Virus record (IMG/VR): IMGVR_UViG_3300009285_007477
Coordinates: 1 to 38,585 of that record
Strand: one strand, 5' to 3'
Origin: a virus
DNA length: 38,585 nt
Position numbers and translations under genes: made by a program. Below are positions 31,501 through 38,474 of the stretch, one piece after another. The stretch's first letter is position 1, and every line of letters begins with the position of its first letter. The notes under the pieces were generated by a model. The model had not been told where the DNA came from. It did no database searches and saw only the letters and a program-made list of their open reading frames with translations.

Positions 31501-32453
31501 GGAATGGAGATGCATCTGCATTGCGGGTGTCTCGGAATCATCGGCTCTATCTCTTCCAGAGTGAACACCTTCCGCTCCAATTCGGCGCAGATGGAGCACA
31601 CGCGGTTGTCCCCCGCCGTTCTCCACTCGGCTTGAACCGTCACTCCTGCTACAGCCCAGTTGCGATACTCCTGGATGGTGGCCACATGGTGGGCGCGGAT
31701 GACCTCTGTGCGGGCCAGCACCACGGCGCGCCTCTTGGCAGGGATGAACCTGCCCAGCGTGTCCGTCAAACTCAAATCGCCCACGGGCGGAGGCCCACTG
31801 ATGACTCCGATCATCTGAGCAGCCAATTCTTTGGGATTTCTCCCCTCGGCCATCCCCTTGGCCAGCACCTGCGTGATGGCACCATCCATGTCGTCGGTTA
31901 TGCCCCTGAGCTCGTTGAACGTTCTGCTGTAAATCACCCCCACGCGGTCGGCGTGGAAGGGTGTGTGAAACGCAGCGTCCAGACCGCCTGTCTTTTCAAT
32001 GGAAGAAACGTCCATGCCCGCAATTTGCATCTCCTGCCGAGCTCGCTGCATGCCCCGCTGATAAGCTGACTTGACATACCTGTCCGTCCAAGCACCCTCG
32101 ATGGGCCGTCCCAGCTGAGAAAGAGCAGTCACCTCCAAGACGTTGTGCTGCTCGGCGTCGCGCAGCCAGTCCATGAATGCAGCGACTTTGTCCTGCCTGC
32201 GGGGGAAATCAAATGCGCGCTTCCCGGGAGTCGGTATGGACGCCATGGTCAGAATCTCACCCTCGGAGCCGATGCCGAATACATTGTCTTTGATTATAGC
32301 CCTGATCACTGCTGTTTGTAAAGCATCAAATCGCGCCACCACATCCCTGACGAAAGCCTCGCGCAGGAAAAGCGTCTGCGTCGGGTCAGCTGCTTTGGCC
32401 GACACGTGAACACGCAATCTGCGGCGGATTGTTTCAGACAGAGCAATGCTCAT
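28512..32453 (-). CDS. MuF head protein with HD-like, DUF3626/ART-like and C-terminal ART domains
   Basis: A 1313-residue protein. Residues about 235-320 are the Mu F/SPP1 gp7 minor head domain ('ARTEVIRAHHVATIQEY', 'CSICAELE...RHPQCRC'). About 465-610 look like an HD phosphohydrolase: 'DHGIRHL', 'NHDVGYT', 'LHPEFGA', 'THAD' and 'RTADN' supply the expected His/Asp residues. About 820-970 resemble DUF3626/ART folds ('RPVYGYL', 'TTFTAGDSL', 'EAQVHGGVTLEDI'). A 'DIDDYYDPRQARDKRGRW' linker (1016-1033) and Gly-rich hinge lead to a terminal ART: Arg1213 in 'LYRGL', 'GYTSNR', Glu1289-Glu-Glu1291 in 'SEEEFIVLGG'. MuF proteins sit at the portal and are packaged; MuF toxins of temperate phages are known. 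The ATG overlaps the upstream stop. Confidence 0.82.
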   Translation of the reverse strand: MSIALSETIRRRLRVHVSAKAADPTQTLFLREAFVRDVVARFDALQTAVIRAIIKDNVFGIGSEGEILTMASIPTPGKRAFDFPRRQDKVAAFMDWLRDAEQHNVLEVTALSQLGRPIEGAWTDRYVKSAYQRGMQRARQEMQIAGMDVSSIEKTGGLDAAFHTPFHADRVGVIYSRTFNELRGITDDMDGAITQVLAKGMAEGRNPKELAAQMIGVISGPPPVGDLSLTDTLGRFIPAKRRAVVLARTEVIRAHHVATIQEYRNWAVAGVTVQAEWRTAGDNRVCSICAELERKVFTLEEIEPMIPRHPQCRCISIPFDMTDVPVKEVDEPAEQFDVSGYPADPKEITLEQAMAQANWRDTQALMNADLREIQTGTLAFKSIREDVTYSSGKHRQTIISNMKAELDSYGNYLAGDTMSLSRDFIDDFSGVIGKIRPSSKLNASALNNMGRDSVRKLVMQEIESNRQQFTDHGIRHLVNNVKMQGKVLDQLVRGGINVSPEDRLRGMFIMVNHDVGYTTPLIRGGGFRGVAMSKLHPEFGAKIAEQQKSIWNIGKVFSETQYDDAIAGIATHADTTLDLSNPLMFATRTADNTLLYAPAKLPSMFRYVENGEELLIKLGYAAKWNNEVLINQMKDELRQAIDGTARFSSQLKRDLKAGVDQLNPMSPKFTMGVLGGDVTDVYSSAKSLVVMDVEASKWDGFLMQHFDMGQSQLKKLMKDYGASFADNVLTLGEHKGKNILEIRLLKSPLPRVSPDVLESGVLSFTNSAELRALAEEMDMPLAVLVEKIEERFGEQLQRMSVWTRVQSSSLNKIIGDGRMKTQFEIVSSGGAYDPELRNWMEERVVGVSEVAPRNRPVYGYLTSQEDGEFSNSALRQYGSMAIKLKPKTRSFTTFTAGDSLDSNVALAGSRRIENLNIHASPVDAPKWYSAFPHHASRLYEGKPIADVVSFMEAQVHGGVTLEDIEEIVFMRQSLATAALTRRLDKLGIKWRVRAVSFPSLSRRVAGEASVATHQQDIDDYYDPRQARDKRGRWTSEGRGSGGGGASPGGIGEEDNVSRSFKSADDRQKYLGYKRESSAWLEGHKDVMDVDVLQLRRQRDSAMQQRNFDKVLQLNGEITKVELSRAALLSSHLDDVAGEAADSVRAWQGGTSSMSATKLKETALNVEQLAPPVRVVSWGKNPTSDNMRNSYLRVRALNQAYMERRGISSVSLYRGLGDGGGKEILGQAKHLKGGAKLNLTEAPLVGYTSNRQIARRYSRNGVAVIRRVPRSEIVVHKDLFSGMTQSWTSEEEFIVLGGTKRYSLRGHFLRDTAA
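29355..29415 (-). repeat. 61-bp direct repeat, copy in the MuF gene
   Basis: Identical partner of 27999-28059, 1356 bp apart start to start (a multiple of three). It encodes the hinge before the MuF terminal ART domain. Confidence 0.95.
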
Positions 32454-32755
32454 TCCGACTCATCCTCGTCAAGCTCCAAGCCATCACTGATGATGATTAT
32501 TCCTTCGCTCTCGCGGAGCAGCACTGCGAGGTTGTCCAACATTGACGCAACGTCCGCACCGGCATCGATGGTCCGAATCTCCGCGAGGATCTCAGCCTTG
32601 ATTTCAGCCGCAAGCTCCAAGCTGCCGTCTCGGACGAGCTCGCTCAAGCGGGGATGTTGTCCATCCTCATCCAAAAACTCACGCAACTCTTTCAGCCCAC
32701 TCGTGGTGGCCAAATCCCCCACGTATCCGTCCGCGTCATAAAGCTGATAAGACAT
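32450..32755 (-). CDS. Small acidic protein between portal-nuclease and MuF genes
   Basis: A 101-residue, strongly acidic protein ('MSYQLYDADGYVGDLATTSGLKELREFLDEDG...', ending DGLELDEDESE). The ATG at 32755 is 9 nt after the portal stop with GAGGGAAAG before it, and its stop overlaps the MuF start. Nuclease inhibitors are often small and acidic, so an immunity or chaperone role for the nuclease-like portal tail is conceivable; a conserved head-assembly role is equally possible. No family name is certain. Confidence 0.65.
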   Translation of the reverse strand: MSYQLYDADGYVGDLATTSGLKELREFLDEDGQHPRLSELVRDGSLELAAEIKAEILAEIRTIDAGADVASMLDNLAVLLRESEGIIIISDGLELDEDESE

Positions 32756-32764
32756 CGCTTTCCC

Positions 32765-34696
32765 TCACTCGAACCGCTTCTTCAGCACAGACAAACTCTT
32801 CGTTTCTTGCATATTCTTCAGCCTGAAACTTCCCAATCCCTCTTTGTAGTATATCTTGCCAGAGCGGTCGTCGAACACCACGGTGTGAGTTTTGGCTTTG
32901 GGGTGCTCGGCGGCGAAATCCGTCTTGCGTTGCATCGACTCAGGATGCATGGTTATCTTGTCGTTCTTGCCGCGCACGATGGTCTTGACTTCTATCAAGT
33001 GCTTGGGACTGTCGAGCGTTCCGACCACAACATCAAATTCCTTGTTGTCTCCTGTAGACTTCCCCTTGACAGCCTTGACCAAGCGTCCTTCGTTGGCTTC
33101 GGCCTGCCGCTGGACGGCAGCCGTGGCAGGCTTGTGGCTGCTCAAGGCACGCTCAACTTTCGCGGAAGATTTGCCTCCCTGGGCAGAAGAAGCACCTCCC
33201 GTCGACGTCCAGCGTCCGCGGTCGTCCCTGCGCTGGTCTGGGCCACCGCCGCTCTTCTGAGTTGTCAAGTCTTTCCCGTTGGAAGGATTCCCCTCCAGCG
33301 CAGCTTTTTCCTCTTCCTCCGCAACCACCTCGGTCTCCTCTTCCTCCTCCAGCGCAGCTTCCTTCACCTCGGTGATCAGCTCCAGCTGCTCCTCGTCCAA
33401 TCCCAGGAAGTAGCGCATGAACGCCTCGGGAGGAACCACCATCTCCGCTGCGGGATTGGTCACGTAGGACGCCAGGGCAGCAGACCTTCCCTGACCGATG
33501 GTCACCCGCTCCTTCTCGCTCAGCGCCCACAAGTCCGTCCACCGCACGGAGTAGTTCCCCGTCTTGGCAGGAGGAAGTATCTTGTATTCCAAGCAGCGCT
33601 CAACGAAGGGACGTATGATTTGCGTCTCGGCGTAATCGTGCCGCCGGGACTGGATGTATTCAAACCAGTTGTCCCTGTCCTCGGTGCTGGCCAACTCCCC
33701 CCGCTCGGAGCCTGTCAAGATGCGCTTAGGTATCCCAGTGGCAGAGCTTATCATCTGCAACTGTATATCCACGTGGGAGGAGGGATCTGCCACCTGCTGC
33801 GCCAGGGACTCGAAGCTCACCCCCTCGTTTATCAATATGCGGCGCAGGTTGTGCTCAAACTCATCCACCTGGTCTTGAAGATCATCGCGAACCTCTTGGG
33901 TCATCATGTATTCGGGGTCAATCTTTCCTTGGTATCCGGGACGCGCTCCCCGCCAGAACATCTCCGCTGAGCCGCCGACAATCTTCTCCAAATCCATGAG
34001 CCGGTTGAACACGGCCTTCAAGCGGGAGGTTCCCACAACCTCGGATTCCATGAGACCCCAAACCACGTGGATCACCCGCGTGTGGTGGACGAAAATGGTG
34101 GATTGCCCTCCGGTGCCGGAGTGGGTCAGCGTGACGGTGTATTGATTGGGAAGACCGAAGCGCTCGCTGGTCGCGGTGTTGTCCCACTCCTGAACGACAG
34201 CAGCAGTCTGGCCAAGGGGCTTGACATAGAGCAGCTTCCTCACTCCCGGCTTGACAGGCATGCGCCATCCCTCAGCGTGGGGGACATCGTCCAGTCCCAA
34301 CAGCAGCACCCCGTATTCTCCCAGCGACGCCAGTCGGTCAAGCCGGATGAACCGCGACCTGAGCGCGAGGCGGTTGTGAAGCTCCAGCCACGCCTTCTCG
34401 AACGCTGTCTCCTCGTCGTCTCCCATTTCCAGCACGTCGAACCCGTTCAGCCAGGTGGCATCCACGGGGCGGTCAACCACGGCGCGCGCTATGTCCTGCC
34501 GCTCATACTGGGCGGCGAACTTGTCGTAGGTGAGCTCAACGGGATAACCGAGCGACTTGTAGAGGTCTCGGTCGCCGCCGAACTGCTGCCCCAATCGGGC
34601 GGCCAACGTGGCGCGGGACACCACCGCGCTGAGCGTCTGAAAAAATCCTCCGCTGTCGCGCTTGGCTGCGCCGGAAGAGCCACCATTTCGCTTCAC
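32765..34696 (-). CDS. Portal protein (DUF1073 type) with C-terminal PD-(D/E)XK-like nuclease domain
   Basis: A 643-residue protein. Residues about 40-440 match the DUF1073 portal family ('LYKSLGYPVELTYDKFAAQYERQ' region, 'ATGIPKRILTGSERGELASTEDR'). An acidic stretch (450-470) and the linker 'GPDQRRDDRGRWTSTGG' (485-501) join it to a 130-residue C-terminal domain with 'EFDVVVG' (Asp555) and 'HLIEVKT' (Glu569, Lys571), the core of PD-(D/E)XK nucleases, followed by 'KITMHPESMQRKTDFA' and 'HTVVFDDR'. The portal forms the DNA-entry ring. GTG 34696 is chosen as start: GTGA overlap with the upstream stop and GAGGAGGAA before it. Confidence 0.82.
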   Translation of the reverse strand: MKRNGGSSGAAKRDSGGFFQTLSAVVSRATLAARLGQQFGGDRDLYKSLGYPVELTYDKFAAQYERQDIARAVVDRPVDATWLNGFDVLEMGDDEETAFEKAWLELHNRLALRSRFIRLDRLASLGEYGVLLLGLDDVPHAEGWRMPVKPGVRKLLYVKPLGQTAAVVQEWDNTATSERFGLPNQYTVTLTHSGTGGQSTIFVHHTRVIHVVWGLMESEVVGTSRLKAVFNRLMDLEKIVGGSAEMFWRGARPGYQGKIDPEYMMTQEVRDDLQDQVDEFEHNLRRILINEGVSFESLAQQVADPSSHVDIQLQMISSATGIPKRILTGSERGELASTEDRDNWFEYIQSRRHDYAETQIIRPFVERCLEYKILPPAKTGNYSVRWTDLWALSEKERVTIGQGRSAALASYVTNPAAEMVVPPEAFMRYFLGLDEEQLELITEVKEAALEEEEETEVVAEEEEKAALEGNPSNGKDLTTQKSGGGPDQRRDDRGRWTSTGGASSAQGGKSSAKVERALSSHKPATAAVQRQAEANEGRLVKAVKGKSTGDNKEFDVVVGTLDSPKHLIEVKTIVRGKNDKITMHPESMQRKTDFAAEHPKAKTHTVVFDDRSGKIYYKEGLGSFRLKNMQETKSLSVLKKRFE

Positions 34697-34992
34697 ACTT
34701 CCTCCTCGGGAATGGCGCTGCACGCCCCCTCAACACAGCTGCACAACTGATACGCAAGACCCAACACGGTAACAGACGGAGTGTTCAAATCTGCCCACCA
34801 AAAGTATTCCGAAGAGCGTCCCTCGGTGTAAGCGACCACAACGGAAGTCGCCTTGCCATCCTCCAGGTCTGCGATGAGCCCTCGCAGAACATCGAGCACC
34901 TTTCGCAACTCATCGTCTTGTCCGTCAGTGATATCACTCATGCTTGGCCAATCAGAAAGATTCGCCTCCGCGCCGCCACCATCAGCTGTCAT
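34693..34992 (-). CDS. Hypothetical 99-residue protein before the portal
   Basis: A 99-residue acidic protein with a helical middle ('DDELRKVLDVLRGLIADLEDGKATSVVVAYTEG') and 'YFWWADLNTPSVTVLGLAYQL'. The ATG at 34992 has GAGGAGAAATTTTCC upstream; its stop overlaps the portal start. No family or function is recognised. Confidence 0.6.
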   Translation of the reverse strand: MTADGGGAEANLSDWPSMSDITDGQDDELRKVLDVLRGLIADLEDGKATSVVVAYTEGRSSEYFWWADLNTPSVTVLGLAYQLCSCVEGACSAIPEEEV

Positions 34993-35005
34993 GGAAAATT
35001 TCTCC

Positions 35006-35419
35006 TCAATGCCTGCCGCGCTTCAGTCCCAGACATCTGCTCTCCTTGGCATATTTGTTGCTCCCCAAAGAGAAGCCTTCCAATAACTCGCGGTAGTGCC
35101 CAATCTCGTGCTCGATGGTCTTGAGAATGCAAGGATTTGGCACGCGCAAGCGGATGAGATTCTTGCCAACATCATAAGTGCCCCAAACATCATCTCCGAC
35201 TGATTTGTGGAGCCACCACTTCTCCGGCACAAATTCCACAAGCGGTTTAGGAACGTCGGAGGAGTAAAGCCATAGCAGGTTAGGGTAAATGTTGTGCCCC
35301 ACAATGGAATTGAGCAGCTGGAACACAACTCCACCAACAACGAACGCCGCCGCCATGTTGAACCACTTGCGCGGAACCCTGCCCACGAACTGCACCACCT
35401 TTTCAGTGAGCCATCCCAT
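35006..35419 (-). CDS. Membrane-anchored HExxH metallopeptidase-like protein
   Basis: A 137-residue protein with a transmembrane segment at 22-41 ('MAAAFVVGGVVFQLLNSIVG') and the zinc motif His104-Glu-x-x-His108 in 'TIEHEIGHYRELLEG', with a possible third ligand Glu126 in 'NKYAKESRC'. It lies next to the holin and endolysin genes, so it may help lysis or process an envelope or head protein. The ATG at 35419 is 4 nt after the holin stop; upstream starts exist but would overlap the holin gene. The target is unknown. Confidence 0.6.
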   Translation of the reverse strand: MGWLTEKVVQFVGRVPRKWFNMAAAFVVGGVVFQLLNSIVGHNIYPNLLWLYSSDVPKPLVEFVPEKWWLHKSVGDDVWGTYDVGKNLIRLRVPNPCILKTIEHEIGHYRELLEGFSLGSNKYAKESRCLGLKRGRH

Positions 35420-35423
35420 CACA

Positions 35424-35882
35424 CTAATGATTCCCCTGCACAGCTTTGCTTTTCTCATAGGTTCGATAGACACCTAAACCTAACAGCCCGACAAGAAGCC
35501 CGATGAGAGTATCAGTGTCCAAGACAGGCGGAGCAAAGTCAGCTCCAGCTATCAAGGCAATCCAATTCATCAGAGGATATAACATTGTCTGAAAAGCCAG
35601 TCCAAACACACAGACCCAAATAGCAGCGGGGCGAGCCCCGGCAACAAACACCGACGGATGCGCGGCTTGCACTTTGTTTATCTCAGCCTGACTCTGCTGC
35701 AGTTGGAAGTTGTGCTCTTCGAGCAACTTGTTCACTTCCAACTCAGCCTCGGGGGACAATTTGCCAGTTATGAGCGTTTTTATCTTGGCAGCTGCGCTGA
35801 TGGCTTCGCCAATGAATCCTCCTGCCGCTTCTCCCACCATACCTGCTGGAGCAGTTCCCATGAGTTTCCCAAGCCAGCCCAT
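35424..35882 (-). CDS. Holin (3TM, GTA-type)
   Basis: A 152-residue protein with an amphipathic N-terminal part, a coiled-coil-like helix ('SPEAELEVNKLLEEHNFQLQ'), the conserved 'EINKVQAAHPSVFVAGARPAAIWVCV' and further membrane segments up to residue 140 ('IGLLVGLLGLGVYRTYEK'). This is the pattern of the 3TM holin family. Holins open the inner membrane for lysis. The ATG at 35882 has GGAGGAGTGAT upstream; it follows the endolysin by two genes. Confidence 0.82.
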   Translation of the reverse strand: MGWLGKLMGTAPAGMVGEAAGGFIGEAISAAAKIKTLITGKLSPEAELEVNKLLEEHNFQLQQSQAEINKVQAAHPSVFVAGARPAAIWVCVFGLAFQTMLYPLMNWIALIAGADFAPPVLDTDTLIGLLVGLLGLGVYRTYEKSKAVQGNH

Positions 35883-35883
35883 A

Positions 35884-36018
35884 TCACTCCTCCATCGGTG
35901 CCATGAAAACAATGCCCGCAGGAGACAAAACCACCCCTTGACGATACTGCTTGACGAACGTCAACCGAATCCTAACCGTCACCTCATAATCAGCGGTCTC
36001 TTTGCCTTCGTCCGTCAT
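35884..36018 (-). CDS. Small 44-residue protein between endolysin and holin
   Basis: A 44-residue frame (MTDEGKETADYEVTVRIRLT...) starts at ATG 36018 behind GGAGGATGAATTCCC and ends one base before the holin ATG, so its end carries the holin ribosome binding site. The product is a predicted beta hairpin. It fills the only gap in the lysis module; no function is recognised. Confidence 0.6.
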   Translation of the reverse strand: MTDEGKETADYEVTVRIRLTFVKQYRQGVVLSPAGIVFMAPMEE

Positions 36019-36024
36019 GGGAAT

Positions 36025-36534
36025 TCATCCTCCTCGTCGGCAACTGAGAAACCCCAGGGCGCGGGCAATCCACCCCACGAGAAAAACAACCTGAGAATGA
36101 TTCTTGTCCACCAGATGCACCATGTAGAGAATGCGCCGCGCCACAAGCTCATCGTTGAGACGCTCGACGCTCGCGCAGGCACTCAGCGCTGCCAGCGTCT
36201 TAGGCCCTAGGTCCCCGTCAACCTTGACTCCCAACTCCATCTGCAGCCATTTGATGGCGTCATCAGGCCCGTGGAGCACGGCTATGTCTAACAGATGGGC
36301 GCGCAGAAACGCATCAGCCACTTTATTCAGGCCGGGCTTTTTGAGATACTCGCTCTCATAAATCATGTAAGCCTCGGCCTGGGTGATGGAGGCCACATCG
36401 GTCGGTTTGACAGGACAACCGCGCCATGCCTCCAACACGGTCTGCGTGATGCCGTATTTGGTGGGGCCGCCCTTGTCTTTCGGGTGGTCCACGAAGCCCC
36501 CTTCCCGCTCTATGATTTCGTCAATTGCACCCAT
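36025..36534 (-). CDS. Endolysin, GH108-type lysozyme/muramidase
   Basis: A 169-residue enzyme with the GH108 N-terminus 'IIEREGGFVDHPKDKGGPTKYGIT' (catalytic Glu11 in EGGF, then D..GG.T..GIT) and a C-terminal peptidoglycan-binding-like segment ('VDGDLGPKTLAAL'). It hydrolyses the glycan strands of peptidoglycan at lysis. A weakly hydrophobic C-terminus ('VVFLVGWIARALGFL') could be a membrane contact. The ATG at 36534 follows GGAGAGACAAG and overlaps the sigma factor gene end. Confidence 0.88.
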   Translation of the reverse strand: MGAIDEIIEREGGFVDHPKDKGGPTKYGITQTVLEAWRGCPVKPTDVASITQAEAYMIYESEYLKKPGLNKVADAFLRAHLLDIAVLHGPDDAIKWLQMELGVKVDGDLGPKTLAALSACASVERLNDELVARRILYMVHLVDKNHSQVVFLVGWIARALGFLSCRRGG

Positions 36535-37204
36535 CTTGTCTCTCCATCCATCTCCTCAGCTGCTTCCTGCCCCGCTTGCAGCCAAGCGAAACTGCGCACT
36601 CAGTAACTCCGTGCCGAGCGGCTATGCAAGACATGGAAGCGCCTTCGAAATAGTATGCCTCGACGAAGCGCTGGACACTCAGGGGAAGCTGTCGCACACC
36701 CTTGCGAACAAAAACTGACTGCTCTTTCTTCAGCAGTTGCTCTTCCGGAGTCAACGCATGGAGCGGACGCCAACCATCCTCCAAAATCCCTCCACCGAGG
36801 ATATTGAGTCGAACAGCAAGAGCTTCGTCCACACCGATGTGCGCAGCCGCTGCCTGCAAAGATACCTCCCGAGAGAACTCCGAAGATTGACGGCGCTGCT
36901 CCCTCAAAACTCTCGCGAACATCCGCTGTCCATCACGCTTGATGTGGCATCCGTAAACATAGCAGTGAGTGCGTCGCACCTCATCAATGATGCCAAATCT
37001 GACCTCATACGCCAAGTAGCGCCGCAAATCGCCCTTGTCGGGATCATAACTCAACAAACCCCGCCACAAAGCCTCCAACCCATAACTTTCCAGGTCGCCG
37101 ATCATGAACTCACCGCACAACCATGTGGACAGCTTCCAGGCTTCTCGCTCGACGAGAGGCACAAACTCGTGCATCTTCTCTTCACTGACGACGGCGCCAG
37201 CCAT
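36521..37204 (-). CDS. Phage-encoded sigma-70-family RNA polymerase sigma factor
   Basis: A 227-residue protein. Residues 10-90 match sigma region 2 ('LVEREAWKLSTWLCG', 'DLESYGLEALWRGLLSYDPDKGDLRRYLAYEVRFGIIDEVRR'); residues 165-220 match region 4 ('VRQLPLSVQRFVEAYYFEGASMSCIAARHGVTECAVS', a helix-turn-helix). Its size fits a group 3/4-like sigma. It would direct host RNA polymerase to phage promoters; the 54-bp elements are candidates. The ATG at 37204 overlaps the upstream TGA (TGATG) with GGGGGGAA before it. Confidence 0.78.
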   Translation of the reverse strand: MAGAVVSEEKMHEFVPLVEREAWKLSTWLCGEFMIGDLESYGLEALWRGLLSYDPDKGDLRRYLAYEVRFGIIDEVRRTHCYVYGCHIKRDGQRMFARVLREQRRQSSEFSREVSLQAAAAHIGVDEALAVRLNILGGGILEDGWRPLHALTPEEQLLKKEQSVFVRKGVRQLPLSVQRFVEAYYFEGASMSCIAARHGVTECAVSLGCKRGRKQLRRWMERQDGCN

Positions 37205-37572
37205 CACGGAGTTCCCCCCAGCACGCTGCCAACTTTCAGCAACTTCGCCGCCGTCAGCACGGCCACAAGTATGCCCGGACTGCTGATGATTATTGCCACC
37301 AACACAGCCCACTTGACAGAATGCACACGAACATCTCCTTTAAGGGCGCTCAACGCATCATGAAACCCGGAAACAATGCTGTCAATGCCGCCAACAGCTT
37401 TTCTCAGATCATCAACTTTGCCGTTGAAAGTCTCTTTCAAGTCGTCGACCTTGGTCTCAGTGCGGACCATCCGCTCGCTTATCTCTCTGAAATTGGGCCC
37501 GTTGTAGGGGCAGTTCAACTCAGCAGAAGGACTCTTCCTGCGCTCGGGTCCACAATATTTCTCAGCACTCAA
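37204..37572 (-). CDS. Membrane protein with coiled coil
   Basis: A 122-residue protein: basic N-terminus, a coiled coil at about 30-75 ('ISERMVRTETKVDDLKETFNGKVDDLRKAVGG') and one transmembrane segment at about 86-112 ('KWAVLVAIIISSPGILVAVLTAAKLL'). The layout recalls XhlA/haemolysin-type or other small lysis-associated membrane proteins. The start is a TTG at 37572 within the end of the preceding gene. Function is inferred only from topology and the nearby lysis genes. Confidence 0.6.
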   Translation of the reverse strand: MSAEKYCGPERRKSPSAELNCPYNGPNFREISERMVRTETKVDDLKETFNGKVDDLRKAVGGIDSIVSGFHDALSALKGDVRVHSVKWAVLVAIIISSPGILVAVLTAAKLLKVGSVLGGTP

Positions 37573-37861
37573 CAGCGGTTTTCTCCCTCAGCAATGCACG
37601 ATAGTCCCGCAGATACTCCAGACGCTTCTCCCTGTTGTCCTTTGACCACTTGCGTTGATATGCGCGCACCTGCTCTTTTCTGCCATAGTCGGCGGTGCGC
37701 TTCTTGTGCTCCTCTGCCCAAACCGCGTGCTCTGGATGACGAGGACAACTGCGCAAGACAGTCACATACAGCATCCGGCAGTCGGGAAACGGACATGTCA
37801 AGCACCACTCTATCGGTGTGGAATCCACACAACCATTATCTACCGCTGCGGGAGGGCTCAT
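37562..37861 (-). CDS. Small cysteine-rich, basic protein
   Basis: A 99-residue protein with Cys20, Cys23, Cys28 and Cys39 plus nearby His ('CLTCPFPDCRMLYVTVLRSCPRHPEH'), likely a zinc-binding knuckle, followed by a very basic helix ('YGRKEQVRAYQRKWSKDNREKRLEYLRDYRALLREK'). This suggests nucleic-acid binding. Its ATG overlaps the upstream stop (ATGA). Confidence 0.6.
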   Translation of the reverse strand: MSPPAAVDNGCVDSTPIEWCLTCPFPDCRMLYVTVLRSCPRHPEHAVWAEEHKKRTADYGRKEQVRAYQRKWSKDNREKRLEYLRDYRALLREKTAVEC

Positions 37862-38187
37862 TTCGCTTGCTCATCCAGCAGCAGCAGGGCTGCTCCGGCA
37901 ACGGACACTCCCCACACTTTGGCAACAAGTTGGCGCAGATGCGCCACATCCTCGACAGAAAGCTCAAGCGGTCCGCTGCCATCCATCAGAACAGCATGAA
38001 TGCGCTGCGCAAGAGTGAATTGCTTCAAATGCTGCTCGGGAGCAAGCTGCTGCCCCTGGACAGTGGCAACCAATGCCGCACAGCACACCCACCCAAGGGT
38101 TGCGGACGTAGGTTTGCCGTCGTTTGCATCTGCAACAATCAGTGCGCCGTTGTAGTTCAACAGCTCTGAAGAGAAATCAACTCGCAC
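37858..38187 (-). CDS. Conserved phage protein of unknown function
   Basis: A 109-residue protein ('MRVDFSSELLNYNGALIVADANDGKPTSATLG...'). It starts with a fold typical of small phage regulatory or assembly proteins and has 'FTLAQRIHAVLMDGSGPLELSVEDVAHLRQLVAKVW'. I cannot name a family. GTG 38187 has GGAGGATAAACT upstream. It lies between two small unknown genes upstream of the sigma factor. Confidence 0.6.
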   Translation of the reverse strand: MRVDFSSELLNYNGALIVADANDGKPTSATLGWVCCAALVATVQGQQLAPEQHLKQFTLAQRIHAVLMDGSGPLELSVEDVAHLRQLVAKVWGVSVAGAALLLLDEQAK

Positions 38188-38190
38188 AGT

Positions 38191-38463
38191 TTATCCTCCT
38201 CGCAGTTTATCCGCCACAACCAGCACGTCGTCAGTCCTGAATTGCCCCGCTTTTTTGCCCTTGTCGTTGGCGGCTATCAGCGCCTCATAATCCGCCCCGC
38301 TGATGCTTATGGCCTGGCGACTGACATCAACAAAGTGGCCTGTCTCGTCCTTGTAGCCCTGATAGACGGTTACCATGACCCGCTTGCCACCCGGGTCATA
38401 CACAAAACCTATCATCTCAGTATCAATCTCCGGCCTCGCAACCGGCGTGATGCTTCGTATCAT
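38191..38463 (-). CDS. Hypothetical 90-residue beta-rich protein
   Basis: A 90-residue protein with 'GFVYDPGGKRVMVTVYQGYKDETGHFVDVSRQAISISGADYEALI', probably a small beta domain. AAGGAGGTAACCG precedes its ATG at 38463. Its stop lies 3 nt before the next start. No function is recognised. Confidence 0.6.
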   Translation of the reverse strand: MIRSITPVARPEIDTEMIGFVYDPGGKRVMVTVYQGYKDETGHFVDVSRQAISISGADYEALIAANDKGKKAGQFRTDDVLVVADKLRGG

Positions 38464-38474
38464 CGGTTACCTCC

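Noticed and set aside
30036-32069. Long open frame on the plus strand (677 codons) opposite the MuF gene
   Set aside because: It is antisense to a gene with recognisable MuF and HD-like domains, and the product shows no domain. Codon bias of the minus-strand gene explains it. The same holds for the other long plus-strand frames.
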